Shown here piece after piece: positions 15,840 through 23,967 of a stretch of 47,433 nucleotides of DNA. The stretch is from Mycobacterium sherrisii (GTDB lineage Bacteria; Actinomycetota; Actinomycetes; Mycobacteriales; Mycobacteriaceae). Each line of letters starts with the position of its first letter. The stretch's first letter is position 1. The DNA lies in contig NZ_LQPT01000117.1 of assembly GCF_002102355.1 (NCBI RefSeq), positions 1-47,433 of the forward strand. Reading direction: 5' to 3'. Below the pieces are notes generated by a model. That model had not been told where the DNA came from and did no database searches. It saw nothing but the letters and a program-made list of their open reading frames with translations. A program made the translations under genes and the position numbers.

Positions 15840-16799
15840 GTGCGTGCGAGCCGAACCCGGATCGTCGGCGTGTTGGCCGGTTGCCTGGCCGATCTGGCGC
15901 TGGGCGACCCGCAACGAGGCCACCCGGTCGCGGTATTCGGGCGAGCGGCAGCGCAACTCGAGCGGTTGACGTATCGCGATACCAGGCTGGCCGGAGCGCT
16001 GCACGTGAGCCTCGCGGTCGGCGCGGTCGGCCTGTTGGGCGCCACCGTGCAGCGAAGCGCCGCCCGCAGCCCGCTGTGGTCAACCGCCGCCACGGCCGCG
16101 GCCACCTGGGTGGCACTGGGCGGAACGTCGCTGACCCGCACCGGCCGGGAGATGGCGCAGCTGCTGGACCGCGGCGACGTCGCGGCCGCGCGGCGGCTAC
16201 TGCCGTCGCTGTGCGGGCGCGACCCCGACCGGCTGGACCTCGCCGGGCTGACCCGGGCGGCGTTGGAGTCCGTCGCCGAGAACACCTCCGACGCTCAGGT
16301 CGCTGCGCTGCTGTGGGCCGCTGCGGGCGGATTGCCCGCCGTGCTGGTGTACCGCGCGATCAACACCTTGGACGCGATGATCGGCCACCGCTCGCCACGG
16401 TACCGCCGATTCGGTTGGGCGGCAGCGCGATTGGATGATCTGGCCAACTATGCTGCGGCCCGGCTGACCGCGGTGCTGGTGGTGCTGTGTGCGCCGCTCG
16501 TCCGGGGATCGCCGGTCGCGGCCGTGCAGGCCTGGCAGCGCGACGCGGCCCGCCATCCCAGCCCGAACGCCGGCGTCGTCGAGGCGGCGTTCGCCGGAGC
16601 TTTGGGGGTGCGGCTGGGCGGGCCCACGCACTATCACCATGAGCTGCAGATTCGCCCCACACTCGGCGACGGGTGCCCGCCCGGCGCGGCCGACCTGCGC
16701 CGGGCGGTGGTGCTGTCACGGCTGGTGCAGCTGGCGGCCGCGCTGGGCGTCGCGGCCACCCTTGGCAACGGGCAACGCGGTCAGTGCCGCCGGCCGTAG
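15840..16799 (+). CDS. cobD: Adenosylcobinamide-phosphate synthase CobD
   Basis: CobD/CbiB is the membrane enzyme that joins the aminopropanol arm to adenosylcobyric acid in cobalamin synthesis. The 319-residue protein from GTG 15840 has family blocks: GCLADLALGDPQRGHPVAVF at the N-terminus, ALESVAENTSDAQVAALLWA mid-protein, then YRAINTLDAMIGHRSPRYRR, ARLDDLANYAAARLTA, and RHPSPNAGVVEAAFAGALGV near the end. Several hydrophobic helices separate these loops. Its 3' end overlaps the convergent SURF1 gene by 19 bases. The other cobalamin-type gene in the window, cobC, lies 2 kb away across the ptpA/ptkA genes. No cobalamin riboswitch was seen upstream. Confidence 0.93.
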   Translation: MRASRTRIVGVLAGCLADLALGDPQRGHPVAVFGRAAAQLERLTYRDTRLAGALHVSLAVGAVGLLGATVQRSAARSPLWSTAATAAATWVALGGTSLTRTGREMAQLLDRGDVAAARRLLPSLCGRDPDRLDLAGLTRAALESVAENTSDAQVAALLWAAAGGLPAVLVYRAINTLDAMIGHRSPRYRRFGWAAARLDDLANYAAARLTAVLVVLCAPLVRGSPVAAVQAWQRDAARHPSPNAGVVEAAFAGALGVRLGGPTHYHHELQIRPTLGDGCPPGAADLRRAVVLSRLVQLAAALGVAATLGNGQRGQCRRP

Positions 16800-17599
16800 C
16801 GATCGGCAAGTTTTTCCTCGACCGTCATCGGGGCCGCGGTCTGCTGCTTGTGTTGGCGACGGGCGCGGATCTCCGAATAGGCGAAGTAGCCCAACCCGAT
16901 TGGCGCGAGGATGCCGAACGAGATCCACTGAATGCCGTAGGATAGGAACGGCCCCGCATCCAAATGTGGCACGCCGATCACGCCGAGGACGCCCGGCTGG
17001 TTTTCCACCAGCTGCAGATACGACCCGGCCAGCGGCACCTTCGTCAGCACCGAAATCTGTTCGGTGTTGATCGAATACACTTGCTGCACACCGTCTCTGG
17101 AGAACGGCTCCTTGTCGCGTACCAGCGGCTCACAGTCGCGCAGCCGCGCCGTGATGGTCACCGTGTCGTGCGGCGGACGGGGGATCGGCGGCACGTGCGA
17201 ACCCGGCTCGGGCCGCACATACCCACGGTCGACGAGGACCGTCGGGCCGTCGTCCACCACGAACGGCGCCAGCACCTCGAAGGCTTGATCGCCTTCGATC
17301 GCACGCAACCGGGCCAACACCTCGACGTCGGGCAGATAATGGCCGGTCGCGGTGACCCGTCGCCACTGCTCGGCCGGCGCCGACGAATCCTGCTGGGGTA
17401 GAAGGGTTTTCAGCGGTACCGGAGCCGTGTTGAGCGAGGTTTCGATCTGGTGGTTTTCCCGAGACGTGCGAGTGTTCTTGCCCAGCTGCCACGGCGCCAA
17501 CACCATGAAACACAAGTAAGTGAAGGCGATGACCACCAGGATCAGCGCTATCCAACCCGGCCGGAGCAAAAAGGCCAGGCGCGACCGGCCGTCAGCCAT
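16781..17599 (-). CDS. SURF1-family membrane protein
   Basis: The 272-residue protein starts at ATG 17599. A first membrane helix at residues ~11-36 (WIALILVVIAFTYLCFMVLA) is followed by WQLGKNTRTSR, a large external loop with family blocks (RRVTATGHYLPDVEVLARLR, then FEVLAPFVVDDGPTVLVDRG), and a second helix near 225-248 (ISFGILAPIGLGYFAYSEIR). SURF1 proteins assist assembly or haem insertion of cytochrome c oxidase (aa3) in bacteria and mitochondria. The start overlaps the 3' end of ptpA by 8 bases, so translation is probably coupled to the ptkA-ptpA genes. Rv2235 is the M. tuberculosis counterpart by position. Confidence 0.88.
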   Translation of the reverse strand: MADGRSRLAFLLRPGWIALILVVIAFTYLCFMVLAPWQLGKNTRTSRENHQIETSLNTAPVPLKTLLPQQDSSAPAEQWRRVTATGHYLPDVEVLARLRAIEGDQAFEVLAPFVVDDGPTVLVDRGYVRPEPGSHVPPIPRPPHDTVTITARLRDCEPLVRDKEPFSRDGVQQVYSINTEQISVLTKVPLAGSYLQLVENQPGVLGVIGVPHLDAGPFLSYGIQWISFGILAPIGLGYFAYSEIRARRQHKQQTAAPMTVEEKLADRYGRRH

Positions 17600-18089
17600 C
17601 GCGGTGCCCGTTTTCCGCCAGCCGCTCGTCCACCCAGGCGTGCAGCCCGGGCAGGGCGGCCTCGATGACGGCCAGCACGTCCTCGAAGTCGGCCGGGTCG
17701 CCGTAGTACGGGTCGTCGACGTCGAGGGCATAGGCCGCCGAGCGCGGGTCAAACGAGCGCAGCATCCGGATCCGGTCGGGGTCGACGCCCAGCTGTTGCA
17801 AGATCCGAAGATGGTTGCGGCCCAAGGCCACCACCAGATCGGCATTGAGGTGGTCGTCGTCGACCTGCACCGCGCAGTGGTCGGTGGAGTAGCCGTGCGC
17901 CCGCAGCACCCGGACGGCGCGCTCGTCGGCGCAACTGCCGACATGCCAGTTGCCGGTGCCCGCGCTGGTCACCCGCACCGCGTCACCCAGACCGCGCTCG
18001 CGCAGCTGGTGGGCGAACATCTTCTCGGCCATCGGCGAGCGGCAGATGTTGCCGGTGCAGACGAACGTCACGTGCAATGGCTTAGACAC
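17592..18089 (-). CDS. ptpA: Low-molecular-weight protein tyrosine phosphatase PtpA
   Basis: PtpA is a secreted phosphotyrosine phosphatase that blocks phagosome maturation in M. tuberculosis. This 165-residue protein has the complete active site: the P-loop C11-x5-R17-S in FVCTGNICRSPMAEKMF, and the general acid D126 in the DPYYGDP loop, including Y128 and Y129, the residues phosphorylated by PtkA in M. tuberculosis. The gene overlaps ptkA by 8 bases upstream and SURF1 by 8 bases downstream. No signal peptide is seen, which agrees with the known family. Confidence 0.95.
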   Translation of the reverse strand: MSKPLHVTFVCTGNICRSPMAEKMFAHQLRERGLGDAVRVTSAGTGNWHVGSCADERAVRVLRAHGYSTDHCAVQVDDDHLNADLVVALGRNHLRILQQLGVDPDRIRMLRSFDPRSAAYALDVDDPYYGDPADFEDVLAVIEAALPGLHAWVDERLAENGHRDG

Positions 18090-18756
18090 GCAGCGCCCTC
18101 CGCAGCTCGGCGACGGTCGCGGCGTGCGTCACGCCGGCCGCGGCGACGCCGTCGGCGAAATCGGCCTGCCCGTAGCCCCAGCCGACCACGACGGTGTCGA
18201 TGCCGTGCGCGGCGGCCCCGTCGACGTCGTGGCTGCGGTCGCCGACCATCAGCACCCGCTCGGGTAGCGGCTGCAGCTGGGCCAGCGCGTGCGCCAGCAC
18301 CTCCTGCTTGCTGCGACGAGAGCCGTCCGGGCAGGCACCGGCGATCACCTCGAAATACTGGTCGAGGTCGAAATGGGCGAGGATGCGCTGCGCGGTCGGC
18401 TCCAGCTTGGAGGTGGCCACCGCCAGCCGCACGCCGGCCGCCCGCAGATCGGCCAGCAGCGTCTCGATGCCCTCGAACAGGGTGTTGATGGCCCAGCCCC
18501 GCGCGCCGTACTCGGCCCGAAACGCCGCGAATGCCGCGTCGGTGTCCTCGCCCAGGCCCATCGCGTGAAACGTCTCGTCCATCGGCGGCCCGACGATGCG
18601 GGCGGCCAGATCGCCCTCGGGAACCGGGGCGCCGATGTGGCTGAGCGCGTGCAGGAAGCTGGCGACGATGCCTTCGGCGGAATCGGTCAGGGTGCCGTCG
18701 AGATCGAAGATCACCAGCTGAGGCGGCTGCCCGTCGGCCGAAGCTGCTCCTGTCAC
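18082..18756 (-). CDS. ptkA: HAD-fold protein tyrosine kinase PtkA
   Basis: The 224-residue HAD-superfamily protein has motif I DLDGT (D18, D20 in LVIFDLDGTLTDSAEG), motif II threonine/serine in VRLAVATSKLEPTAQRIL, the lysine in RRSKQEVLAHAL and motif IV acidic pair in VLMVGDRSHDVDGAAAHG. In M. tuberculosis the orthologue Rv2232 was reported as PtkA, an unusual tyrosine kinase that autophosphorylates and phosphorylates PtpA. Sequence alone would suggest a phosphoglycolate-phosphatase-like hydrolase, so the kinase role is by orthology. The gene is divergent from cobC across 94 bp and overlaps ptpA by 8 bases. Confidence 0.88.
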   Translation of the reverse strand: MTGAASADGQPPQLVIFDLDGTLTDSAEGIVASFLHALSHIGAPVPEGDLAARIVGPPMDETFHAMGLGEDTDAAFAAFRAEYGARGWAINTLFEGIETLLADLRAAGVRLAVATSKLEPTAQRILAHFDLDQYFEVIAGACPDGSRRSKQEVLAHALAQLQPLPERVLMVGDRSHDVDGAAAHGIDTVVVGWGYGQADFADGVAAAGVTHAATVAELRRALRV

Positions 18757-18850
18757 GTCCCCATTCTCCTAGATGGCGCGTTGCCCGGCATTCAGGGTCG
18801 CGTGATCGGCCGGGTTCGCCGCCCGGCACGGGCGCACTAGTGTTTCACGG

Positions 18851-19915
18851 ATGGCGAGTCCGGACCCGAGCCTGCTGATGATGGGGCGCTATCACGGTGA
18901 TCAGGCCGCCGCGCCGGGGATGCTGGACTTCGCGGTCAACGTCCGCCACACCCGTCCGCCGCAGTGGCTGACCGAGCGGCTGGCGGCGCGGCTGCCGGAC
19001 CTGGCCCGCTACCCGAGCGTCGACGACGTGCACCGGGCGCAGGACGCCGCCGCCGCGCGGCACGGCCGGGCGTGCGAGGAGGTGCTGCCGCTGGCCGGGG
19101 CGGCCGAGGGGTTCGCGTTGCTGCCCAACCTGCGGCCCAGGCTCGCGGCGATCGTCGCGCCCGCGTTCACCGAGCCGGCCGTGGCGCTGAGCGCGGCCGG
19201 CGTTCCCGTGCACCACGTCGTGCTGGCGCCGCCGTTCGGACTCGACGACGCGCTCGAGGCCGGGCGGGTGCCCCCGGACGCCGACCTGGTGGTGGTCGGC
19301 AATCCGACCAACCCCACCTCGGTGCTGCATCGCCGCGAGCAGTTGCTGGCCTTGCGCCGGCCGGGACGAATCCTGGTGGTCGACGAGGCGTTCGCGGATT
19401 CGATACCCGGCGAGCCGGAGTCGCTGGCCCCCGATCCGCTGCCCGATGTGCTGGTGCTGCGCAGCCTGACCAAGTCGTGGGCGCTGGCCGGTCTGCGGGT
19501 GGGCTATGCCGTGGGCACTTCGGAGCTGTTGGCGCGGTTGACCGCCCGGCGTGCACACTGGCCGGTGGGCACGCTGCAGCTGGCCGCGATCGCGGCGTGT
19601 TGTGCGCCCGATGCGGTCGCCAGTGCGACGGCCGACGCGGCACGGCTGATCCGGCTGCGCGCCGAGATGGTCGCCGGGCTGGCGGCGCTGGGCGCCGAGG
19701 TGATCGACGGCGCGGCCCCGTTCGTGCTGTTCCGCAGCCCCCACGCAGTGCGGATTCGGAATGACTTGCAGGACAAGGGGATTGCCGTGCGACGCTGCGA
19801 TACCTTCGTCGGTTTGGACGAGCACTATCTGCGGGCCGCGGTCCGGCCGGAATGGCCGCTGCTGGCCCAGGCGATCGCGGAGTCGGTGCCGGTGTCGAAC
19901 GGGAGACGGCGGTGA
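18851..19915 (+). CDS. cobC: PLP-dependent aminotransferase CobC (threonine-phosphate decarboxylase-like)
   Basis: The 354-residue fold-type-I PLP protein begins [20 protein letters not shown] and has the aminotransferase class I/II core: [18 protein letters not shown], the PLP-phosphate contact region [19 protein letters not shown], the Schiff-base lysine K208 in [19 protein letters not shown] and a C-terminal arginine block (IAVRRCDTF). In cobalamin synthesis this family yields (R)-1-amino-2-propanol O-phosphate or acts as a histidinol-phosphate-type aminotransferase. The M. tuberculosis orthologue is Rv2231c. It leads a run with overlapping starts: its TGA overlaps the GTG of the next gene by four bases. 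Confidence 0.9.
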   Translation: MASPDPSLLMMGRYHGDQAAAPGMLDFAVNVRHTRPPQWLTERLAARLPDLARYPSVDDVHRAQDAAAARHGRACEEVLPLAGAAEGFALLPNLRPRLAAIVAPAFTEPAVALSAAGVPVHHVVLAPPFGLDDALEAGRVPPDADLVVVGNPTNPTSVLHRREQLLALRRPGRILVVDEAFADSIPGEPESLAPDPLPDVLVLRSLTKSWALAGLRVGYAVGTSELLARLTARRAHWPVGTLQLAAIAACCAPDAVASATADAARLIRLRAEMVAGLAALGAEVIDGAAPFVLFRSPHAVRIRNDLQDKGIAVRRCDTFVGLDEHYLRAAVRPEWPLLAQAIAESVPVSNGRRR

Positions 19916-21060
19916 GCGTACGGCTGTCCGACGTCATCGCCGCCCTCGACGAGGCCTACCCGCCGCGGTTGGCCCGATCGTGGGATTCGGTGGGCCTGGT
20001 GTGCGGCGACCCCGGCGACCAACTCGAGTCGGTCACGGTCGCCGTCGACGCCACCCCGGCGGTGGTCGACGAAGTCCCGGCGGCCGGGTTGCTGCTGGCG
20101 CATCATCCGTTGCTGCTGCGCGGCGTCGACACGGTCGCGGCCAGCACTCCCAAAGGAGCGCTGGTGCACCGGCTGATCCGCACCGGACGCTCACTGTTCA
20201 CCGCGCACACCAATGCCGACGCCGCGAACCCCGGTGTCTCCGATGCGCTGGCGCAGTCCCTGGGCCTGTCCGTCGAAGCCGCGCTCGAACCGGCCTGCCC
20301 ACCGGGCGATCTCGACAAATGGGTGATCTACGTGCCGCGGGAGAACGCCGAGGCGGTGCAGGCCGCCGTGTTCGACGCGGGCGCCGGTCACATCGGCGAC
20401 TACTCGCACTGCAGCTGGAGCGTCAGCGGCGTCGGGCAGTTCCTGCCGCACGCCGGGGCCAACCCGGCGATCGGCAGCGTCGGCGCCGTCGAGCGCGTCG
20501 AGGAGGACCGCTTCGAGGTGGTCGCGCCCGTGCGGGCCCGCGCCGCCGTGTTGGCGGCGATGCGCGCCGCCCATCCCTACGAGGAGCCCGCGTTCGACAT
20601 TTTCGCCCTGGTGCCGCCGCCCGGTGATACCGGGCTGGGTCGCATCGGCACGCTGGCGAAACCGGAACCGTTGCGGGACTTCGTCTCCCGCGTCAACGCC
20701 GCGTTGCCGCGGACGTCCTGGGGGGTGCGCGCCGCTGGCGATCCCGACCGAGTGGTGTCCAGGGTCGCGGTGTGCGGCGGCGCCGGGGATTCGCTGCTGA
20801 GCGTCGTGGCCCGCGCCGACGTGCAGGCCTACGTCACCGCCGATCTGCGTCATCATCCCGCCGACGAGCATCGCCGGGCCTCCGAGGTGGCGCTGATCGA
20901 CGTGGCGCACTGGGCCAGCGAATTCCCATGGTGCGCACAGGCCGCCGGAGTGCTGCGGTCCCGCTTCGGTGCGGCGCTGCAGGTACGCGTGTCCACCACC
21001 CGCACCGACCCGTGGAACCTGGGGCAGGCCGGGCCCGACTCTTGTGGAGATCAGTCATGA
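19912..21060 (+). CDS. Nif3-like dinuclear metal-centre protein (YbgI/DUF34)
   Basis: The 382-residue product starts at GTG 19912 in a GTGA overlap with cobC. It has N-terminal Nif3 motifs ([44 protein letters not shown] with paired His ligands, [20 protein letters not shown]) and C-terminal ones ([12 protein letters not shown], then [13 protein letters not shown]), which together form the dinuclear metal site of the YbgI family. The middle, at about residues 140-245, is the extra YqfO-type insert ([16 protein letters not shown]). The exact biochemical role is unsettled; GTP cyclohydrolase and cofactor-repair roles have been proposed. The M. tuberculosis orthologue is Rv2230c. Confidence 0.9.
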   Translation: MSVRLSDVIAALDEAYPPRLARSWDSVGLVCGDPGDQLESVTVAVDATPAVVDEVPAAGLLLAHHPLLLRGVDTVAASTPKGALVHRLIRTGRSLFTAHTNADAANPGVSDALAQSLGLSVEAALEPACPPGDLDKWVIYVPRENAEAVQAAVFDAGAGHIGDYSHCSWSVSGVGQFLPHAGANPAIGSVGAVERVEEDRFEVVAPVRARAAVLAAMRAAHPYEEPAFDIFALVPPPGDTGLGRIGTLAKPEPLRDFVSRVNAALPRTSWGVRAAGDPDRVVSRVAVCGGAGDSLLSVVARADVQAYVTADLRHHPADEHRRASEVALIDVAHWASEFPWCAQAAGVLRSRFGAALQVRVSTTRTDPWNLGQAGPDSCGDQS

Positions 21061-21794
21061 AAGCCGAAGTGGCGCAGCAGCGTTCGCTGCTGGAATTGTC
21101 CGAATTGGACGCCGAATTGACCCGGGTCGCGCACCGGGCCACCCGGTTGCCCGAGCGCGAGGCCATCGAGCGGATGCGCGGCGAACGCGACGCCGCCAAC
21201 GACCGGCTGGGGGCCCTGCGGATTGCGGTCGCGGATCTGGACGCCCAGGTGTCCCGCTACGAGTCGGAGATCGCGTCGGTGCGCCAGCGCGAGGACCGCG
21301 ACCGGTCGTTGCTCGCCTCCGGTGCCACCGACGCCAAACAGCTCACCGACCTGCAGCACGAACTGGAGACCCTGACCCGTCGTCAGGCCAGCCTGGAGGA
21401 TTCGCTGCTGGAAGTCATGGAACGTCGCGAGGAACTGCAGGCACAACTGGACGGCGAGCAAAATGTGATCGAAACCCTGCAAGCGGACCTCGCCGGCGCG
21501 CAGCAGGCGCTCGACGCTGCGCTCGCCGAAATCGAGGAAACCCGCGCCGATCTCGCGTCGCGGCGTGACCGGTTGGCCGCGGAGCTGGACCCCGCCTTGA
21601 CCGCCCTGTACGAACGGCAGCGGGCCGGGGGAGGGCCGGGGGCGGGACCGTTACTCGGACACCGCTGCGGCGCCTGCCGCATCGAGATCGATCGCGGTGA
21701 AATGGCCCGCATCTCCGCGGCCGCCGACGACGACGTGGTGCGCTGCCCGGAATGCGGCGCGATCCTGTTGCGGGTCAAGGCGGTCGGGCGGTGA
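21057..21794 (+). CDS. Coiled-coil and C4 zinc-ribbon protein (Rv2229c type)
   Basis: Most of this 245-residue protein is a long antiparallel coiled coil ([46 protein letters not shown]-like repeats of Glu/Leu). It ends in a four-cysteine zinc ribbon at about residues 203-238, with the pairs C-G-A-C ([15 protein letters not shown]) and C-P-E-C ([14 protein letters not shown]). This is the zf-RING_7 family, conserved next to Nif3 and RNase HI genes and thought to act on nucleic acids, though the role is not established. The ATG overlaps the Nif3 stop (ATGA) and its own stop overlaps the next GTG, so the genes are translationally coupled. Confidence 0.9.
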   Translation: MKAEVAQQRSLLELSELDAELTRVAHRATRLPEREAIERMRGERDAANDRLGALRIAVADLDAQVSRYESEIASVRQREDRDRSLLASGATDAKQLTDLQHELETLTRRQASLEDSLLEVMERREELQAQLDGEQNVIETLQADLAGAQQALDAALAEIEETRADLASRRDRLAAELDPALTALYERQRAGGGPGAGPLLGHRCGACRIEIDRGEMARISAAADDDVVRCPECGAILLRVKAVGR

Positions 21795-22894
21795 AGGTGA
21801 TCGTCGAGGCCGACGGCGGATCCCGCGGCAACCCCGGCCCGGCCGGCTACGGCGCGGTGGTGCACAGCGCCGACCGGGCGACCGTGCTGGCCGAAAGCAT
21901 GCAGGCCATCGGCCGGGCGACCAACAACGTTGCCGAATACCGCGGTCTGATCGCCGGTTTGGAAGACGCGGCGCGGCTCGACGCCAGCGAGGTCGACGTC
22001 TTCATGGATTCCAAGCTGGTGGTGGAGCAGATGTCCGGACGGTGGAAAGTCAAGCACCCCGACCTCGCCGAGCTGCACGCCCAGGCCCGAAGACTGGCCG
22101 CCCGATTCGACCGGATCACTTACACCTGGATTCCGCGCGAACGCAACAAGCACGCCGATCGGCTGGCCAACGAGGCGATGGACGCGGCCGCCGAGGTCGA
22201 CACCGAGACCCCCGAGCCCGAATCTGAGTCGAAAGACGTTGTACCGCAAGCGGCGTCATCGCCGGGCTGGACCGGGGCGCGCGGCCACCCGACCCGGCTG
22301 CTGTTGTTGCGGCACGGGCAGACCGGGTTGTCGGTGCAGCGCCGATACTCCGGGCGGGGGAACCCGGAGCTGACCGAGGTGGGCCGCCAGCAGGCGCAGG
22401 CGGCGGCGCGGTATCTGGCCGCGCGCGGCGGTATCGCCGCGGTGATCTCCTCGCCGCTGCAGCGCGCCTACGACACCGCGACGGCGGCGGCCAAGGCGCT
22501 GGGCCTGGACGTGATCGTCGACGACGACTTGATCGAGACGGATTTCGGTGCGTGGGAAGGGTTGACGTTCCTCGAGGCCGCCGAACGCGATCCAGAACTG
22601 CACACCCGCTGGCTGCGCGACACCAGCACCGAGCCGCCCGGCGGGGAAAGCTTCGATGCCGCACTCGAGCGGGTCCTGCGGGCGCGCGACCGCATCATCG
22701 CCGACTATCCCGGGGCCACGGTGCTCGTCGTCTCGCACGTGACGCCGATCAAGATGGTGCTGCGGATGGCGTTGGACGCCGGACCCGGAATCCTGTACCG
22801 GCTGCACCTCGACCTGGCATCGTTGAGCATCGCCGAGTTCTATTCGGACGGCGCATCGTCGGTGCGGCTGGTGAATCAGACCGGCTACCTGTAG
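21791..22894 (+). CDS. Bifunctional RNase HI / histidine phosphatase (CobC-type)
   Basis: This 367-residue fusion protein has an N-terminal RNase H fold (residues 1-140): the D-E-D-D set appears in VIVEADGGSRGNPGPAGYGA (D8), NNVAEYRGLIAGLE, DVFMDSKLVVEQM and NKHADRLANEAMD. A Glu/Ser linker (ETPEPESESKDVV) joins it to a histidine-phosphatase domain (residues ~172-367) with the RHG motif (LLLLRHGQTGLS), a substrate loop (TDFGAWEGLTFLEA) and the second histidine (VVSHVTPIKMVL). M. tuberculosis Rv2228c was shown to combine RNase HI with alpha-ribazole phosphatase-type activity, linking RNA:DNA hybrid removal and cobalamin synthesis. Start GTG 21791 overlaps the previous stop. Confidence 0.93.
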   Translation: MKVIVEADGGSRGNPGPAGYGAVVHSADRATVLAESMQAIGRATNNVAEYRGLIAGLEDAARLDASEVDVFMDSKLVVEQMSGRWKVKHPDLAELHAQARRLAARFDRITYTWIPRERNKHADRLANEAMDAAAEVDTETPEPESESKDVVPQAASSPGWTGARGHPTRLLLLRHGQTGLSVQRRYSGRGNPELTEVGRQQAQAAARYLAARGGIAAVISSPLQRAYDTATAAAKALGLDVIVDDDLIETDFGAWEGLTFLEAAERDPELHTRWLRDTSTEPPGGESFDAALERVLRARDRIIADYPGATVLVVSHVTPIKMVLRMALDAGPGILYRLHLDLASLSIAEFYSDGASSVRLVNQTGYL

Positions 22895-22911
22895 TCACCA
22901 AGGAGCCAGAC

Positions 22912-23502
22912 ATGCCGTCGCCAGCCGACGCTTCGCGAAAAGCGGTTCCCGCGCAGACCCGGGCGCTGGTGATGCCGGCGGTGCTCGAGGAGTTGGCGCG
23001 TTGGGGCGTCGAAAGGTTCAGCATCGAGGCGCTGGCGGAGCGGCACCGGCTGGACGCGGCGATGATCTACCGGCACTGGGGCGACCGGCAGGGCCTGATC
23101 GTCGACGCGGCCCTGGCAGACCTCGAAACCTGGGACGCGGGAACCGATACCGGCTCGTTGCGCACGGACCTGGAGGCGTTGGCGCGCAACGTGGCCGGCC
23201 GGGTCAACACCGAGGTCGGTCGCACGTTCCTGCGCGCATTGGTGATGGGACAGCGTGGCCCGCATGACGAAGAGACCCGGGCGATGTTCTGGAAGGCGCG
23301 TTTTGCCGTGGTTCGCACCATCATCGACCGGGCCAGAGAGCGCGGCGATCTGCGCGACGGCGTCAGCGCGGTGGCAGCCATCCAGATAGTCATGGCGCCG
23401 ATCAACATTCGCGCGCTGTATTCGGATGCCCCGGTGGGCGACGACTATTGCGCGGCCATCGCCGATCTGGCCTGGCACGCGCTGGCCCGTCGGACCAGCT
23501 AG
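22912..23502 (+). CDS. TetR/AcrR-family transcriptional regulator
   Basis: ATG 22912 follows AAGGAG at 22900-22905. The 196-residue protein has an N-terminal TetR helix-turn-helix (residues ~20-62: VLEELARWGVERFSIEALAE, then RLDAAMIYRHWGDRQGLIVD) and a C-terminal TetR_C-type helical domain (LRTDLEALARNVAGRVN, FLRALVMGQRGPHDEETRAM). It is 17 bp downstream of the RNase HI gene and so may be co-transcribed, although regulation of that run is not shown. The 3' end lies 40 bp from the rnpB start. Ligand and target genes are unknown. Confidence 0.9.
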   Translation: MPSPADASRKAVPAQTRALVMPAVLEELARWGVERFSIEALAERHRLDAAMIYRHWGDRQGLIVDAALADLETWDAGTDTGSLRTDLEALARNVAGRVNTEVGRTFLRALVMGQRGPHDEETRAMFWKARFAVVRTIIDRARERGDLRDGVSAVAAIQIVMAPINIRALYSDAPVGDDYCAAIADLAWHALARRTS

Positions 23503-23529
23503 CCGCTGGCCACCAGATTCGCCAGCGAG

Positions 23530-23535
23530 TACCGT
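23530..23535 (+). promoter_or_regulatory. Putative rnpB -10 box
   Basis: TACCGT at 23530-23535 ends 6 bases before the predicted 5' end of rnpB at 23542, the right distance for a SigA -10 element (consensus TANNNT). No good -35 was found. The position fits; the call is inference. Confidence 0.35.
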
Positions 23536-23541
23536 GTTCGT

Positions 23542-23958
<417 letters not shown>

Positions 23959-23967
23959 CCCGCCCGG

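Noticed and set aside
18757-18850. Cobalamin riboswitch sought upstream of cobC
   Set aside because: The 94-bp gap is too short and lacks the conserved B12-box; none was seen upstream of cobD either.
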